DNA of 53,393 nucleotides from Bacteroidales bacterium (GTDB lineage Bacteria > Bacteroidota > Bacteroidia > Bacteroidales > Bacteroidaceae): positions 1 to 53,393 of the forward strand of contig JAILCU010000014.1 in the NCBI GenBank assembly GCA_024690405.1. The letters run 5' to 3'. The position numbers and the translations under genes were made by a program. A model generated the notes under the pieces. That model was not told the origin of the DNA. It ran no database searches and saw only the letters and a list, made by a program, of their open reading frames with translations. Below are positions 40,344 to 48,832 of the stretch, one piece after another. Numbering within the stretch: position 1 is the first letter of the stretch; the number at the start of each line of letters is the position of its first letter.

Positions 40344-42548
40344 TTATTTCTTCATATTCTTTTGAACAATTTCAAGCAGTTCTGGCCCATAATCATTGGC
40401 GGTCTTAGGGCCGATTCCGGGGATGGTGAGGAGATCCTCAAGAGTGCATGGACAAAGGTTCGCTATGCCGATGACGGTGCGCACGGGCATGATGTATGCT
40501 GGCGGCAGATGCCGCTCTCGGGCTACTGCTGTACGCCATTCGAGGATATGATGATAAAGGGTGGGGTTGGTGATGTGCTCGTAGTCTATGGTGGCCTTCC
40601 CGGAACGCGATGAGGTTCCACGAATATGTCTGCTTATAGAACTGCTTGTGTTGTTGTCTCTCACTGCATCCGTGTTTGTGTCTCGGGTAGCACGTGTCTG
40701 CCGGGGCGTGCGTTTTTTCTTGGTCGTGTCTTCTGTCATGGCAGCGCGTGCTTTGGCATCCCAATAGGCAGTGAGGGTGAATTCGTTGATACATGCAACA
40801 TAGATGCCCATTTTTTCATTGTAATCGTTGCGGAGCAGGGTGTGCTCATTTATAATTTGTTCGCGCACGCGAGTGTTATCTATTTCGGGCAGTTCAATTT
40901 CGAAGAACTCACCGAGGATGCGGGCCGTGGAAGAGGCAAAATAGGCCATGGCTTTGTGAACACGTTCACGTAAAATAGTGTTTTCACTATAGCTGCTGGC
41001 CATTTGAATGAGCTGGTGGATTTGTTGCTGAAATTTGACACCAACGGCCAAAAGCTCGGTGTCGGTCTGGGCGGCTGTGGCAGCAACAGAGCGTGCATAA
41101 CTGGGAAAATAGGTGGCAAGATGCTCTGCAGACAAGCGTGCAAAATAGCGTAGACGCATGGACAGACGGCTGAAATCAAAGGTGTCACAGAGGATATCCT
41201 CGACAAAGGATCGTCGGTCGCGCAGGAAGGTTTCTGCAGAGGGCTGGTGCTCTGCAGCATATCCATTGAACTGAATAACGTCGGGGTCGCTGGTGATGAC
41301 GCTAGATGTGATGGGAGTGGCAAGTACAAGGCCGTCAATAGTGCGGCACCGCGAGAGTGCTACGTAGACTTGTCCGTGCGAGAATGCACGGCCGGCATTA
41401 ATGATGGCATGGTCGAAGGTAAGCCCCTGACTCTTATGGATCGTGATGGCCCATGCAGCGCGCAAAGGAATTTGAGTGAAGCTGCCCACGATTTCTTCAT
41501 GGATAGTACCAGTGGCACTGTCTGTGGCGTAACGTGTATTTGTCCATTGGAGCGGTCCTACTTCGATGCGGTCGTGTTGACAGACAACGGTAACTTTCTC
41601 ATTGTTGATTGCTTCGATTCGTCCGATGCGGCCATTGTAGAAAGCCTTGGCTGAAGAGGGATCGTTCTTACAGAACATGACCTGTGCACCCACCTTGAGT
41701 GTAAGTTGGGCATCAGTGGGGTAGGAGGTGTCGGGGAAATCGCCTGTGATCTTGGCTGTGAAGATTTGTGGGGGCGTATCGAGGGCTTCAAGACAGCGGT
41801 TGTTCAGTTGGGCTGCCTGGTGGTTATGGGTCGTAAGGGTTATCCACTCTTCCCCCTTGGGTGGCGTGAAATGCGGGATGTAGCGCTGGTTGAGTGTCTG
41901 CATCACTTCAGTTGTGAGGCGGTTCTCGCGCACTGCGTTAAGCAGGTTAACGAAACGTTCATCTTGTTGGCGGTAGACGCGACGGAGTTCGATGCAGACG
42001 AAATCGGTCTGCCGGAGGGCTATGGACGAGAAGAAGTAAGGGGTTTCGTAAAACTCACTCAACAAAGGCCATTCGCTCTCCGTGGCTACCGGCGCCAGCT
42101 GCTGGAGGTCGCCGATGAGCAACAGCTGTACGCCGCCGAAGGGTTTGTTGCGGTCTTGATATCGGCGTAGCACTTCGTCAATGGCATCGAGCAAATCGGC
42201 ACGTACCATCGAGATTTCATCAATGACGAGCAACGAAAGTGAACGCAGTACATTCACCTTCTGCTTTGAGAATGAATAACGGCTTTTGGGATCGCGCCCT
42301 GCTACCATTTTTCCTGGCAGAAATAGTCCGGGGGAGAGTTGGAAGAAGGAATGGATGGTCATACCACCGGCATTGATGGCCGCCACGCCCGTGGGCGCCA
42401 CAACGATCATGCGCTTGCGTGATTCCTCTTTTAAACGGCGCAGGAAGGTGGTCTTGCCGGTGCCTGCTTTGCCTGTCAGAAAGATATTGCGATGAGTGTA
42501 GAGCGCGTAGTTGCGTGCTAACTCCAGTTCTTGATTGTTCTGTTCCAT
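40344..42548 (-). CDS. PIF1-like DNA helicase with C-terminal HRDC domain
   Basis: Superfamily 1B helicase of the RecD/PIF1 type, 734 residues. Walker A is FLTGKAGTGKTTFLRRL (about residues 22-38), followed by VVAPTGVAAINAGGMTIHSFF, Walker B SLLVIDEISMVRADLLDAID, LIGDLQQLAPV, and the second-domain motifs RAAWAITIHKSQGLTFDHAII and GQVYVALSRCR. The C-terminus (about 660-734) is an HRDC-type nucleic-acid-binding domain containing LEDLLTIPGIGPKTANDYG. A basic linker (KKKRTPRQTRATRD) joins them. PIF1 enzymes resolve G-quadruplexes and replication blocks, of interest given the G-rich elements in this window. Its promoter box lies four bases before the ATG. Confidence 0.9.
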   Translation of the reverse strand: MEQNNQELELARNYALYTHRNIFLTGKAGTGKTTFLRRLKEESRKRMIVVAPTGVAAINAGGMTIHSFFQLSPGLFLPGKMVAGRDPKSRYSFSKQKVNVLRSLSLLVIDEISMVRADLLDAIDEVLRRYQDRNKPFGGVQLLLIGDLQQLAPVATESEWPLLSEFYETPYFFSSIALRQTDFVCIELRRVYRQQDERFVNLLNAVRENRLTTEVMQTLNQRYIPHFTPPKGEEWITLTTHNHQAAQLNNRCLEALDTPPQIFTAKITGDFPDTSYPTDAQLTLKVGAQVMFCKNDPSSAKAFYNGRIGRIEAINNEKVTVVCQHDRIEVGPLQWTNTRYATDSATGTIHEEIVGSFTQIPLRAAWAITIHKSQGLTFDHAIINAGRAFSHGQVYVALSRCRTIDGLVLATPITSSVITSDPDVIQFNGYAAEHQPSAETFLRDRRSFVEDILCDTFDFSRLSMRLRYFARLSAEHLATYFPSYARSVAATAAQTDTELLAVGVKFQQQIHQLIQMASSYSENTILRERVHKAMAYFASSTARILGEFFEIELPEIDNTRVREQIINEHTLLRNDYNEKMGIYVACINEFTLTAYWDAKARAAMTEDTTKKKRTPRQTRATRDTNTDAVRDNNTSSSISRHIRGTSSRSGKATIDYEHITNPTLYHHILEWRTAVARERHLPPAYIMPVRTVIGIANLCPCTLEDLLTIPGIGPKTANDYGPELLEIVQKNMKK

Positions 42549-42552
42549 GCCG

Positions 42553-42560
42553 CAAAGATA
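42553..42560 (-). promoter_or_regulatory. promoter -7 box abutting a start codon (leaderless candidate)
   Basis: TATCTTTG followed by CGGC and then the ATG at 42548: the same four-base spacing as at 39938. Confidence 0.7.
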
Positions 42561-42666
42561 GGGAGAATTATTGGAAAAGAGAAAGAAAGGAGAGGGTGAA
42601 GCGTGAAAAAAGAAAGGGAATCATGAAATAATGTCAAGAGAACGGGGGAGATCGCATATTTTTGTC

Positions 42667-42674
42667 TATCTTTG
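42667..42674 (+). promoter_or_regulatory. promoter -7 box of the nitroreductase gene
   Basis: TATCTTTG followed by CAGC, 47 bases before the ATG at 42722. Confidence 0.8.
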
Positions 42675-42721
42675 CAGCACCAAATATGATTTGTAGAGAA
42701 CTGTCATTAAGATAATAGATT

Positions 42722-43249
42722 ATGGAAAGTTTTTCAGAACTGGTACGCTTGCGCCGCTCGATGCGTAAATTCACCGATGAACAGTTGGCCCCCGAACAAG
42801 TGGAGGCATTGTTGAAAAGTGCATTGATGGCTCCTTCGAGCAAGGGTAAGCATGCCTGGCATTTCGTGGTTGTAGACGATAAGAATATGCTGGAGAAGTT
42901 GGCTATGTGCAAGGAACAGGGTTCAGCCTTCCTCGATGGTGCCGCTATGGCCGTTGTGGTAGTGGGTGATCCCAGTGAGAGCGATGTATGGATTGAGGAT
43001 GCAAGCGTTGCCTCTACCATCTTGCTCTATCAGGCTGAAGACCTGGGACTGGGTGCCTGCTGGATTCAGGTTCGGGAACGTTATACGGCTGAAGGCGAAC
43101 CCGCTGATAATATAGTCCGCTATCTCTTGAATATTCCTGAGCCGATGCGCGTGGTATCAATCATTGCTCTTGGACATAAAGGCATGGAACGCAAACCGTT
43201 CAATGAGGAGCGGCTGCTCTGGGACAAGATTCATGTGGACCGGTGGTAA
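42722..43249 (+). CDS. nitroreductase-family flavoprotein
   Basis: FMN-dependent NAD(P)H oxidoreductase, 175 residues. The family N-terminus (ELVRLRRSMRKFTDEQLAPEQVEALLKSALMAPSSKGKHAWHFVVV) includes the RRSxRKF flavin-contact motif. Further on, EDLGLGACWIQVRER and the VVSIIALGHKG end strand are typical. The substrate is not evident. It has its own promoter. The DUF2520 gene follows after 72 bp containing a TTCAATTCTCAACTTTCAACTT phrase tract. Confidence 0.9.
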   Translation: MESFSELVRLRRSMRKFTDEQLAPEQVEALLKSALMAPSSKGKHAWHFVVVDDKNMLEKLAMCKEQGSAFLDGAAMAVVVVGDPSESDVWIEDASVASTILLYQAEDLGLGACWIQVRERYTAEGEPADNIVRYLLNIPEPMRVVSIIALGHKGMERKPFNEERLLWDKIHVDRW

Positions 43250-43282
43250 GGGCGCAACTCCCCGCTCGCATTTGCTTGCTGA

Positions 43283-43320
43283 TGTTTCAAGATCTTTCAA
43301 TTCTCAACTTTCAACTTAAT
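43283..43320 (+). repeat. phrase repeat in nitroreductase-DUF2520 spacer
   Basis: TTTCAA / TTCTCAA / CTTTCAACTT units run up to the next start codon. It is of the same style as the other codirectional spacers. Confidence 0.45.
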
Positions 43321-43321
43321 A

Positions 43322-44107
43322 ATGAAGATTGTTATTATTGGTGCAGGACGGGTCGCTACGAATCTGGCACCAGCCTTGCAGCAGAGCGGGGCTCAAGTGC
43401 TGGAGGTGTGGAGCAAACACCGTGCTACGGCTGAGACACTGGCGGCACGTGTGGGTTGCAAGGCGGTGTGGGGCGACCTTTCGCAGGTTACTTGCGAGGC
43501 GGATCTGTATGTGATTGCGGTGAAGGATTCGGCATTGGCTGAAGTCGTCAGCGCGCTGCATCCAGGGCGTGAGGACGCACTGATGGTGCATACGGCAGGT
43601 TCGATGCCTTTGTCACTTTTTGCTGATGCCGGACATGTGCGTGGCGGCGTCTTCTATCCTATGCAGACATTCTCAAAGGAGCGTTCGGTAGATTTTACAC
43701 AGGTGCATTTCTTCATCGAGGCTTCACAAACTGAAGATGAGGCTGCGTTGTTCCGCTTGGCAGGTGCTCTTACCCGTAATGAGGCCTTTGTTCACCGCTC
43801 TACTTCTGCCATGCGTCGCCGTCTGCACTTGGCTGCCGTTTTTGCTTGCAATTTCACAAACCACTGCTGTACCCTGGCTGATAAGCTGTTGGATGAAGTA
43901 GGATTGGACTTCAAAGTGATGCTCCCGCTTCTTGATGAGACTGTCGCTAAATTACACCAACTACCGCCCTCAGAAGCACAGACGGGGCCCGCAGCACGTC
44001 ATGACGAGAATGTCATGGGGCTGCAACACGCGATGCTGACTGATCAGCCCGAAATTCAACGGATTTATGATATGATGTCGAAAAGCATTAAGAACTCAAT
44101 AACTTAA
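43322..44107 (+). CDS. Rossmann-fold and DUF2520 domain protein
   Basis: A 261-residue NAD(P)-binding protein. The dinucleotide loop is IIGAGRVATNLAPAL at the very N-terminus. The C-terminal DUF2520 helical domain includes HLAAVFACNFTNHCCTLADKLL and ends LPPSEAQTGPAARHDENVMGLQHAML. The fold is that of F420/NADP oxidoreductases and ProC-like enzymes, but the reaction is unknown. It lies upstream of a KdsC-like gene and Maf, a neighbourhood I recall as common in Bacteroidales. Confidence 0.88.
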   Translation: MKIVIIGAGRVATNLAPALQQSGAQVLEVWSKHRATAETLAARVGCKAVWGDLSQVTCEADLYVIAVKDSALAEVVSALHPGREDALMVHTAGSMPLSLFADAGHVRGGVFYPMQTFSKERSVDFTQVHFFIEASQTEDEAALFRLAGALTRNEAFVHRSTSAMRRRLHLAAVFACNFTNHCCTLADKLLDEVGLDFKVMLPLLDETVAKLHQLPPSEAQTGPAARHDENVMGLQHAMLTDQPEIQRIYDMMSKSIKNSIT

Positions 44108-44243
44108 GAACTCAAGAACTCAAAAACTCAAGAACCCAAGAACTCAAAAACTTAAGAACTCAAAACCTCAAAACCTCACCCCCATGGGTCAAGTGTATGG
44201 CGGTTCGTCCGCCATATCATCCCCGCTCAAAACCTCAAAACCT
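44100..44243 (+). repeat. phrase repeat tract with dispersed hairpin H1, copy 4
   Basis: About nine AAGAACTC / AAAAACTC / AAAACCTC phrases precede CCCCCATGGGTCAAGTG and the H1 hairpin at 44196-44216, then CATCCCCGCTC and two more phrases. It lies between codirectional genes in gene orientation. An ATG inside it (44184) creates a false 21-residue N-terminal extension of the next gene. Confidence 0.85.
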
Positions 44244-44246
44244 CAA

Positions 44247-44765
44247 ATGATAAACTATAATTTAAAAAAGATACGTGCGTTGCTGTTCGATGTGGATGGT
44301 GTGTTGAGTGCTGAGACCATCTCACAAGGGACTGATGGCGAACCGGTGCGCACCGTGAACATCAAGGACGGCTATGCATTGCGACTGGCACAGATGAGTG
44401 GTTTACATGTTGCCATCATCACGGGTGCCCGTCCTGAGGCTATACGTCGCCGTTACGAGAAATTGGGCATTGAGGATGTTTTCCTCTCGTGCTCGGTGAA
44501 AATAGACACTTATGAACACCTTAAGGCCAAATATCATTTTACCGATGAAGAAGTGATGTACATGGGGGACGATATTCCCGATTACGAGATCATGCAGCGG
44601 GTTGGATGCCCGGTTTGCCCTGCTGATGCCGCACCCGAAATCAAGGCCATCTCTATTTACGTCAGTCATCTCAAAGGTGGCTATGGCTGTGCCAGGGATG
44701 TCGTTGAGCAAGTGTTGAAAGCACAAGGTAAATGGATGGCCGACAAGACGGCCTTCGGGTGGTGA
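44247..44765 (+). CDS. kdsC: KdsC-like HAD phosphatase (3-deoxy-manno-octulosonate 8-phosphate phosphatase)
   Basis: Removes phosphate from KDO-8-P in lipopolysaccharide core synthesis. The HAD nucleophile motif ALLFDVDGVLS (Asp15, Asp17) stands at the N-terminus, IITGARPEAIRRR is motif II, the Lys is in the SCSVKIDTYEHLKAK region, and motif IV is YMGDDIPDYEIM. KdsC-specific features are the small size (172 residues) and the end GGYGCARDVVEQVLKAQGKW. The start at 44247 is used because the open frame upstream is translated repeat sequence. Confidence 0.9.
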   Translation: MINYNLKKIRALLFDVDGVLSAETISQGTDGEPVRTVNIKDGYALRLAQMSGLHVAIITGARPEAIRRRYEKLGIEDVFLSCSVKIDTYEHLKAKYHFTDEEVMYMGDDIPDYEIMQRVGCPVCPADAAPEIKAISIYVSHLKGGYGCARDVVEQVLKAQGKWMADKTAFGW

Positions 44766-44896
44766 TACTGCTCGGTGGGCAAAGAGAAATCTGATACTGG
44801 TTTCCACCCATCCTGTTTGGGAGCGTTTTAAACCAGGTACATCACCTCCTCGTTTCCTCTCTCGAATTAAACCCACAAAACAGATTCCTGATTCAT

Positions 44897-44936
44897 CATT
44901 TCAATCTTCAATATTTCAATCTTCAATATTTCAATG
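44897..44936 (+). repeat. 15-bp direct repeat running into the maf start codon
   Basis: ATTTCAATCTTCAAT occurs twice in a row and a third partial copy ends in the ATG of maf (ATTTCAATG). The start codon is thus part of the repeat. Confidence 0.65.
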
Positions 44937-45509
44937 AAACTGATACTAGCAAGCAATTCACCACGTCGACGCGAACTGTTAGCCGGACTCGGACTTGATT
45001 TTGAGGTGCGTGTGCTCCCTGGTGTGGATGAGCGTTATCCTGCGGATTTGCAGGCCGAAGAGATACCTTTGTATATCAGCAAAGAGAAGGCAGCGGCTTA
45101 TGTGGAACAACTCACCGACGATGAATTGCTTATTACGGCAGATACCATCGTCTGGCTCGATGGTGAGGTGCTGGAGAAGCCCGTCGATGAAGCCGATGCC
45201 TGCAGAATGCTGCGTGAACTCTCGGGGAAGACGCATCAGGTGTTTACCGGGGTATGCCTGACAACACGTGAGAAGCAGATTTCCTTCGCTTGTCGTTCGG
45301 ATGTTACCTTCAGCCCGCTCACCGACGACGAGATCCATTACTACGTCGAACACTATCATCCGCTCGACAAAGCCGGTGCTTATGGTGTGCAGGAATGGAT
45401 TGGTTATGTAGGCGTAGAACGTCTCGAGGGCTCTTTTTTTAATGTCGTTGGATTACCCGTCCAACGGCTTTATCAAGTATTAAAACAAAATTTTAAGATC
45501 AATGAATAA
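44934..45509 (+). CDS. maf: Maf-family nucleotide pyrophosphatase
   Basis: Hydrolyses dTTP, UTP and related or modified nucleotides to monophosphates. The SNSPRRRELL signature is at residues 7-16. ADTIVWLDGEVLEKP carries the catalytic Asp, and HPLDKAGAYGVQEWIGYVGVERLEGSFFNVVGLPV is the family block. Length (191) is normal. The end overlaps the next gene by 8 bp, so the lipoprotein is translationally linked to it. Confidence 0.93.
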   Translation: MKLILASNSPRRRELLAGLGLDFEVRVLPGVDERYPADLQAEEIPLYISKEKAAAYVEQLTDDELLITADTIVWLDGEVLEKPVDEADACRMLRELSGKTHQVFTGVCLTTREKQISFACRSDVTFSPLTDDEIHYYVEHYHPLDKAGAYGVQEWIGYVGVERLEGSFFNVVGLPVQRLYQVLKQNFKINE

Positions 45510-45945
45510 GCAATGCATTATCAGCGTGTTATCGCTGCTCACGACTATCTTTCTCTTTGTCGCATGTGACGAGGACTTCGGGGAATATCAGCGTCCCGTA
45601 TATGGCGCTATCACTGTGTCGCCAAAAACGGTTTTTCCCGGTGATAGTCTTACTCTTACGATACCGCAAAAAAGTAAAGGCAATGGTATTGCCCAAACCA
45701 CCTACACATGGACGATAAAAAACATTGAATGGGACGAGGAGACATACACTTCTAAAGATACCGTTATTTCTGTCGAAGACAATTATGACGGTTTCGGCAA
45801 ACAAGATCCTCAACTCAAACTTCTTCTACCCGAAAACTGCCCTCCTGGTTATCATCAAGTGACTATGACTGCTACTTTCAGCGTCTATATCGGCTCTACT
45901 TTGTTTGATAAAGTCAATGTGAATGGAAATATCAAAGTGGAATAA
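45502..45945 (+). CDS. putative surface lipoprotein, 147 aa
   Basis: Signal peptide with lipobox FVACDEDFGEY (Cys at about residue 22). The acidic residues right after the Cys match the Bacteroidetes lipoprotein export signal, so surface exposure is predicted. The mature part looks like a single beta-sandwich (SPKTVFPGDSLTLTIPQKS...). No enzyme motif was seen and I do not recognise the family. It starts inside maf and is followed 26 bp later by an M64-type peptidase, which may be its functional partner. Confidence 0.75.
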   Translation: MNKQCIISVLSLLTTIFLFVACDEDFGEYQRPVYGAITVSPKTVFPGDSLTLTIPQKSKGNGIAQTTYTWTIKNIEWDEETYTSKDTVISVEDNYDGFGKQDPQLKLLLPENCPPGYHQVTMTATFSVYIGSTLFDKVNVNGNIKVE

Positions 45946-45971
45946 CGTTTTTTATCTCATGTGTATTTCTT

Positions 45972-47258
45972 ATGCTTAAAACTTTTTCCACAATACTACT
46001 GCTTGTGGTCTCAATGTCTATCAGCGCACAATCATCTTGTTTTGATGTAGCGTTTTCCGACTCCACTTTGCGCATTGATTATATCTTTTCTGGTACGAAC
46101 AAGACGCAGCATATCGCTTTGGACCAACTCTCGAAAACGGCTGGATGGTATGGGCGCCGTCATCACCTCGACGAACTTCCTCTGGAGGGTAATGGCCAGT
46201 TGACGATGACCGACTCCCAAACGGGCGATACGCTCTATCGTCATTCTTTCTCTACACTTTTCCAGGAGTGGCAGGCGACGGAGGAGGCTTGTCGGGTGGA
46301 GAAGAGTTTTGAGAACACCTTTGTCGTGCCAATGCCAAAACGCAAGGTGGACGTCGTGTTGCAACTGACAGATAACCATCGGCGCGTGCAGTCTTCGCTG
46401 CGCCATACCATCGATCCGCAGGACATTCTCATACGCGACCGCAGCAATGATACACAGACGCCCTGGCGCTACATCCGTCGCGGTGGCGATTCGCGCGACT
46501 GCATCGACGTGGCTTTTGTGGCTGAGGGCTTTGCCGCGGATGAGATGGCGGACTTCCTGGCGATGTGCGACAGTAGTGTCGCGGCCTTGGCGGCTCACGA
46601 ACCCTTCCGCTCGATGATCGACCGTTTCAATTTCGTGGCGGTAATGCCGGTTTCTAAGAGCAATGGCGTGAGCATTCCTCATCGCGGACTATGGGTCGAG
46701 ACACCTTTGGGGTCAAGTTTTGATACCTTCTACACCGAACGTTATCTGACGACTTTGCAGGTGAAGCGTTTGTACGATCTCGTCACGGGCATCCCCTTCG
46801 AGCATTTTATCATCCTTGCCAATACTACCGCATACGGTGGCGGTGGCATCTACAACAGTTATAATATGGCTTCGGCCAAATGCCCTTATTCCAAGCTGGA
46901 GGTGATTGTACATGAGTTTGGTCACAGTTTTGGCGGTTTGGGTGACGAATATGATTATGGCAGTGACCTTGAGTCGATGTATCCATCAGATACAGAACCC
47001 TGGGAACCCAATCTCACTACGTTAGTAGACTTCGACAGCAAATGGAAAGATATGTTGACCGCCTCGGCATCTATCCCAACGAAACCTGATGGACGCGATC
47101 TTACAACAAAAGTGGGTGTTTATGAGGGGGGCGGCTACCAGTCGAAGGGCGTTTATCGTCCCACTCAGGAATGCCGTATGAAGGTGAATGAGGTCAAGGA
47201 GTTCTGTCCCGTTTGCCAGCGTTCTCTTCTCCGTCTCATCTCTTTTTATACAGAGTAA
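45972..47258 (+). CDS. exported M64-family metallopeptidase (IgA-peptidase-like)
   Basis: A 428-residue zinc peptidase with a signal peptide (MLKTFSTILLLVVSMSISAQ). The N-terminal beta domain (about 21-165) is followed by the catalytic domain, with zinc motif HEFGHSFGGLGDEYD (His314, Glu315, His318, Asp325) in the M64 form HExxHxxGxxxD, and a C-terminal Cys pair (ECRMKVNEVKEFCPVCQRSLL). M64 includes the Clostridium ramosum IgA peptidase, but most Bacteroidetes members have unknown substrates. It is linked to the upstream lipoprotein. Confidence 0.9.
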   Translation: MLKTFSTILLLVVSMSISAQSSCFDVAFSDSTLRIDYIFSGTNKTQHIALDQLSKTAGWYGRRHHLDELPLEGNGQLTMTDSQTGDTLYRHSFSTLFQEWQATEEACRVEKSFENTFVVPMPKRKVDVVLQLTDNHRRVQSSLRHTIDPQDILIRDRSNDTQTPWRYIRRGGDSRDCIDVAFVAEGFAADEMADFLAMCDSSVAALAAHEPFRSMIDRFNFVAVMPVSKSNGVSIPHRGLWVETPLGSSFDTFYTERYLTTLQVKRLYDLVTGIPFEHFIILANTTAYGGGGIYNSYNMASAKCPYSKLEVIVHEFGHSFGGLGDEYDYGSDLESMYPSDTEPWEPNLTTLVDFDSKWKDMLTASASIPTKPDGRDLTTKVGVYEGGGYQSKGVYRPTQECRMKVNEVKEFCPVCQRSLLRLISFYTE

Positions 47259-47341
47259 TCTTTAACCTCTTCAAGATTCTGGCCCTCACCGGTTCACCAA
47301 CAGATTATTAACTCACATCTTTTATAAATAATAACACGACA

Positions 47342-48397
47342 ATGAACAAAAAAACATTATTTACACTGGTTCTGGTAATCATAAGCATGAACATAATGGC
47401 ACAGCGATGGCAACCCCGATATCGCGAAGGTGTGCCTACCGATAGCATTATCCTTAGCGATCCTTGCATTTTGGCTGACTCTGCCACCCACACCTATTAT
47501 ATGACAGGCACGGGAGGACTGATGTGGACCAGCAAAAATCTTCAGACTTGGGATGGACCACGCCAGGTGGTGGATATCGATACAGCCTTGTGGATGGGAC
47601 GACGACCGGAAATATGGGCTGCTGAATTGCATCACTATCGAGGTCGCTATTACTATTTTGCCACTTTTACCAACAATTCCGTAACCATAGATACTGTCGC
47701 CGGACGACGAATACCACGACGAGCTTGTCATGTTTTGGTGAGTGATCGTCCAGACGGACCGTATCGTACCATGTCAGATTCTGTCTATCTCCCTGCAGAC
47801 AAACCTACTCTCGACGGAACCTTGTGGGTGGACACTGACGGTCATCCTTACATGGTTTATTGTCACGAATGGTTGCAGAACCTCGATGGTACAATGGAGA
47901 GTATCCGTCTCAAAGATGATCTCTCGGGCACCATTGGCACTAGCCAGCTGCTCTTCCGCGCAAGCGATTCCCCATGGAGTAAGGATGCAGATATCACCGT
48001 CGATTCCGATGAAGCCATTAAAGCTTCCGTTGCACCCACTCGTCATTTTCGTGCTGATGGCACTCTGCCCAATCTCGTAACAGATGGTCCCTGGCTGTTT
48101 CGTACACAAACTGGACGTCTGGGTATGATATGGACCAGCTGGAAAGGCAACGATTACACAATGGGGGTCGCCTATTCAACTAGTGGCTCAATCAACGGGC
48201 CTTGGATGCAGCAGCTCCAACCTCTTACGCCTCCAAACTATGGCCATGGAATGCTCTTCCGAGATTGGCAAGGCCGTCTCATTCTTAGCATTCATAGCCA
48301 TGCTTCTGTCAATGGCCGCACCATTCGTCACCCTCATTTCTTCCTCATGGACGACAGTGGTGATCAATTGAAAACAATCGCCCATTTCAAGCCATAG
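47342..48397 (+). CDS. exported GH43-like glycosidase
   Basis: A five-bladed propeller glycosidase of the GH43 type, 351 residues, with a signal peptide (MNKKTLFTLVLVIISMNIMA). The general-base Asp is in ILSDPCILAD and the second Asp in DGTLWVDTDGHPYMVYCHEW. The place where many GH43 enzymes have Glu (EGP) reads LVTDGPWLFR here, with Asp; this may be a subfamily trait rather than a defect. LGMIWTSW and YGHGMLFRDWQGRLILSIH are typical late blades. A plant-wall arabinan or xylan substrate is likely but unproven. Confidence 0.85.
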   Translation: MNKKTLFTLVLVIISMNIMAQRWQPRYREGVPTDSIILSDPCILADSATHTYYMTGTGGLMWTSKNLQTWDGPRQVVDIDTALWMGRRPEIWAAELHHYRGRYYYFATFTNNSVTIDTVAGRRIPRRACHVLVSDRPDGPYRTMSDSVYLPADKPTLDGTLWVDTDGHPYMVYCHEWLQNLDGTMESIRLKDDLSGTIGTSQLLFRASDSPWSKDADITVDSDEAIKASVAPTRHFRADGTLPNLVTDGPWLFRTQTGRLGMIWTSWKGNDYTMGVAYSTSGSINGPWMQQLQPLTPPNYGHGMLFRDWQGRLILSIHSHASVNGRTIRHPHFFLMDDSGDQLKTIAHFKP

Positions 48398-48435
48398 AAT
48401 CGGCCTCATCTTTTCTTCATCTTAAAAACGTGCTG

Positions 48436-48567
48436 CGATGCGGCATCATGCTGATGCCAAGCACGTCCATACGTGTAAGACCGAACGACCTGACGTGCGA
48501 GGCTGAGCGTCTAAATGCATGACGCTGAGTGTCTAAACGCATGACGCTGAGCGACCTTATGCTGGAA
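48436..48567 (+). repeat. 22-bp tandem repeat array, six units (family shared with 28566-28675)
   Basis: Units start at 48436, 48458, 48480, 48502, 48524 and 48546. The best conserved are GCTGAGCGTCTAAATG-type; the last reads GCTGAGCGACCTTATGC, nearly the unit seen at 28588. The first two are degenerate. In the middle units GCGTC and GACGC can pair across the unit boundary. Confidence 0.8.
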
Positions 48568-48655
48568 GCCATACATTTTATATCCTATACCTGCTTGATT
48601 GTTTCTGGCTTTCGCCCTGACCATACTTTTGCTCTATCATACTTTTACTAGGACC

Positions 48656-48721
48656 CTTATAGTTTTCTCCCTATACCTATATAGGTCTTTCCTCATAGCT
48701 ATATAGCTTCTGCCCAAAACC
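48656..48721 (+). repeat. second 22-bp periodic array with two 12-bp palindromes
   Basis: Three units of 22 bp begin at 48656, 48678 and 48700 (CTTATAG, TATATAG, TATATAG). The unit junctions create perfect palindromes ACCTATATAGGT (48675-48686) and AGCTATATAGCT (48697-48708), whose centres are 22 bp apart. Confidence 0.6.
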
Positions 48722-48832
48722 ATTAAAGGCTTTTGAAGAAGTCCGCTCAGTTCGTCTTCAAGAATTGAAAACGGGCGAAAACGGACATTGAAGATCCACT
48801 TTTGAGGTCAATCGCTATATTGTTCTATATTG

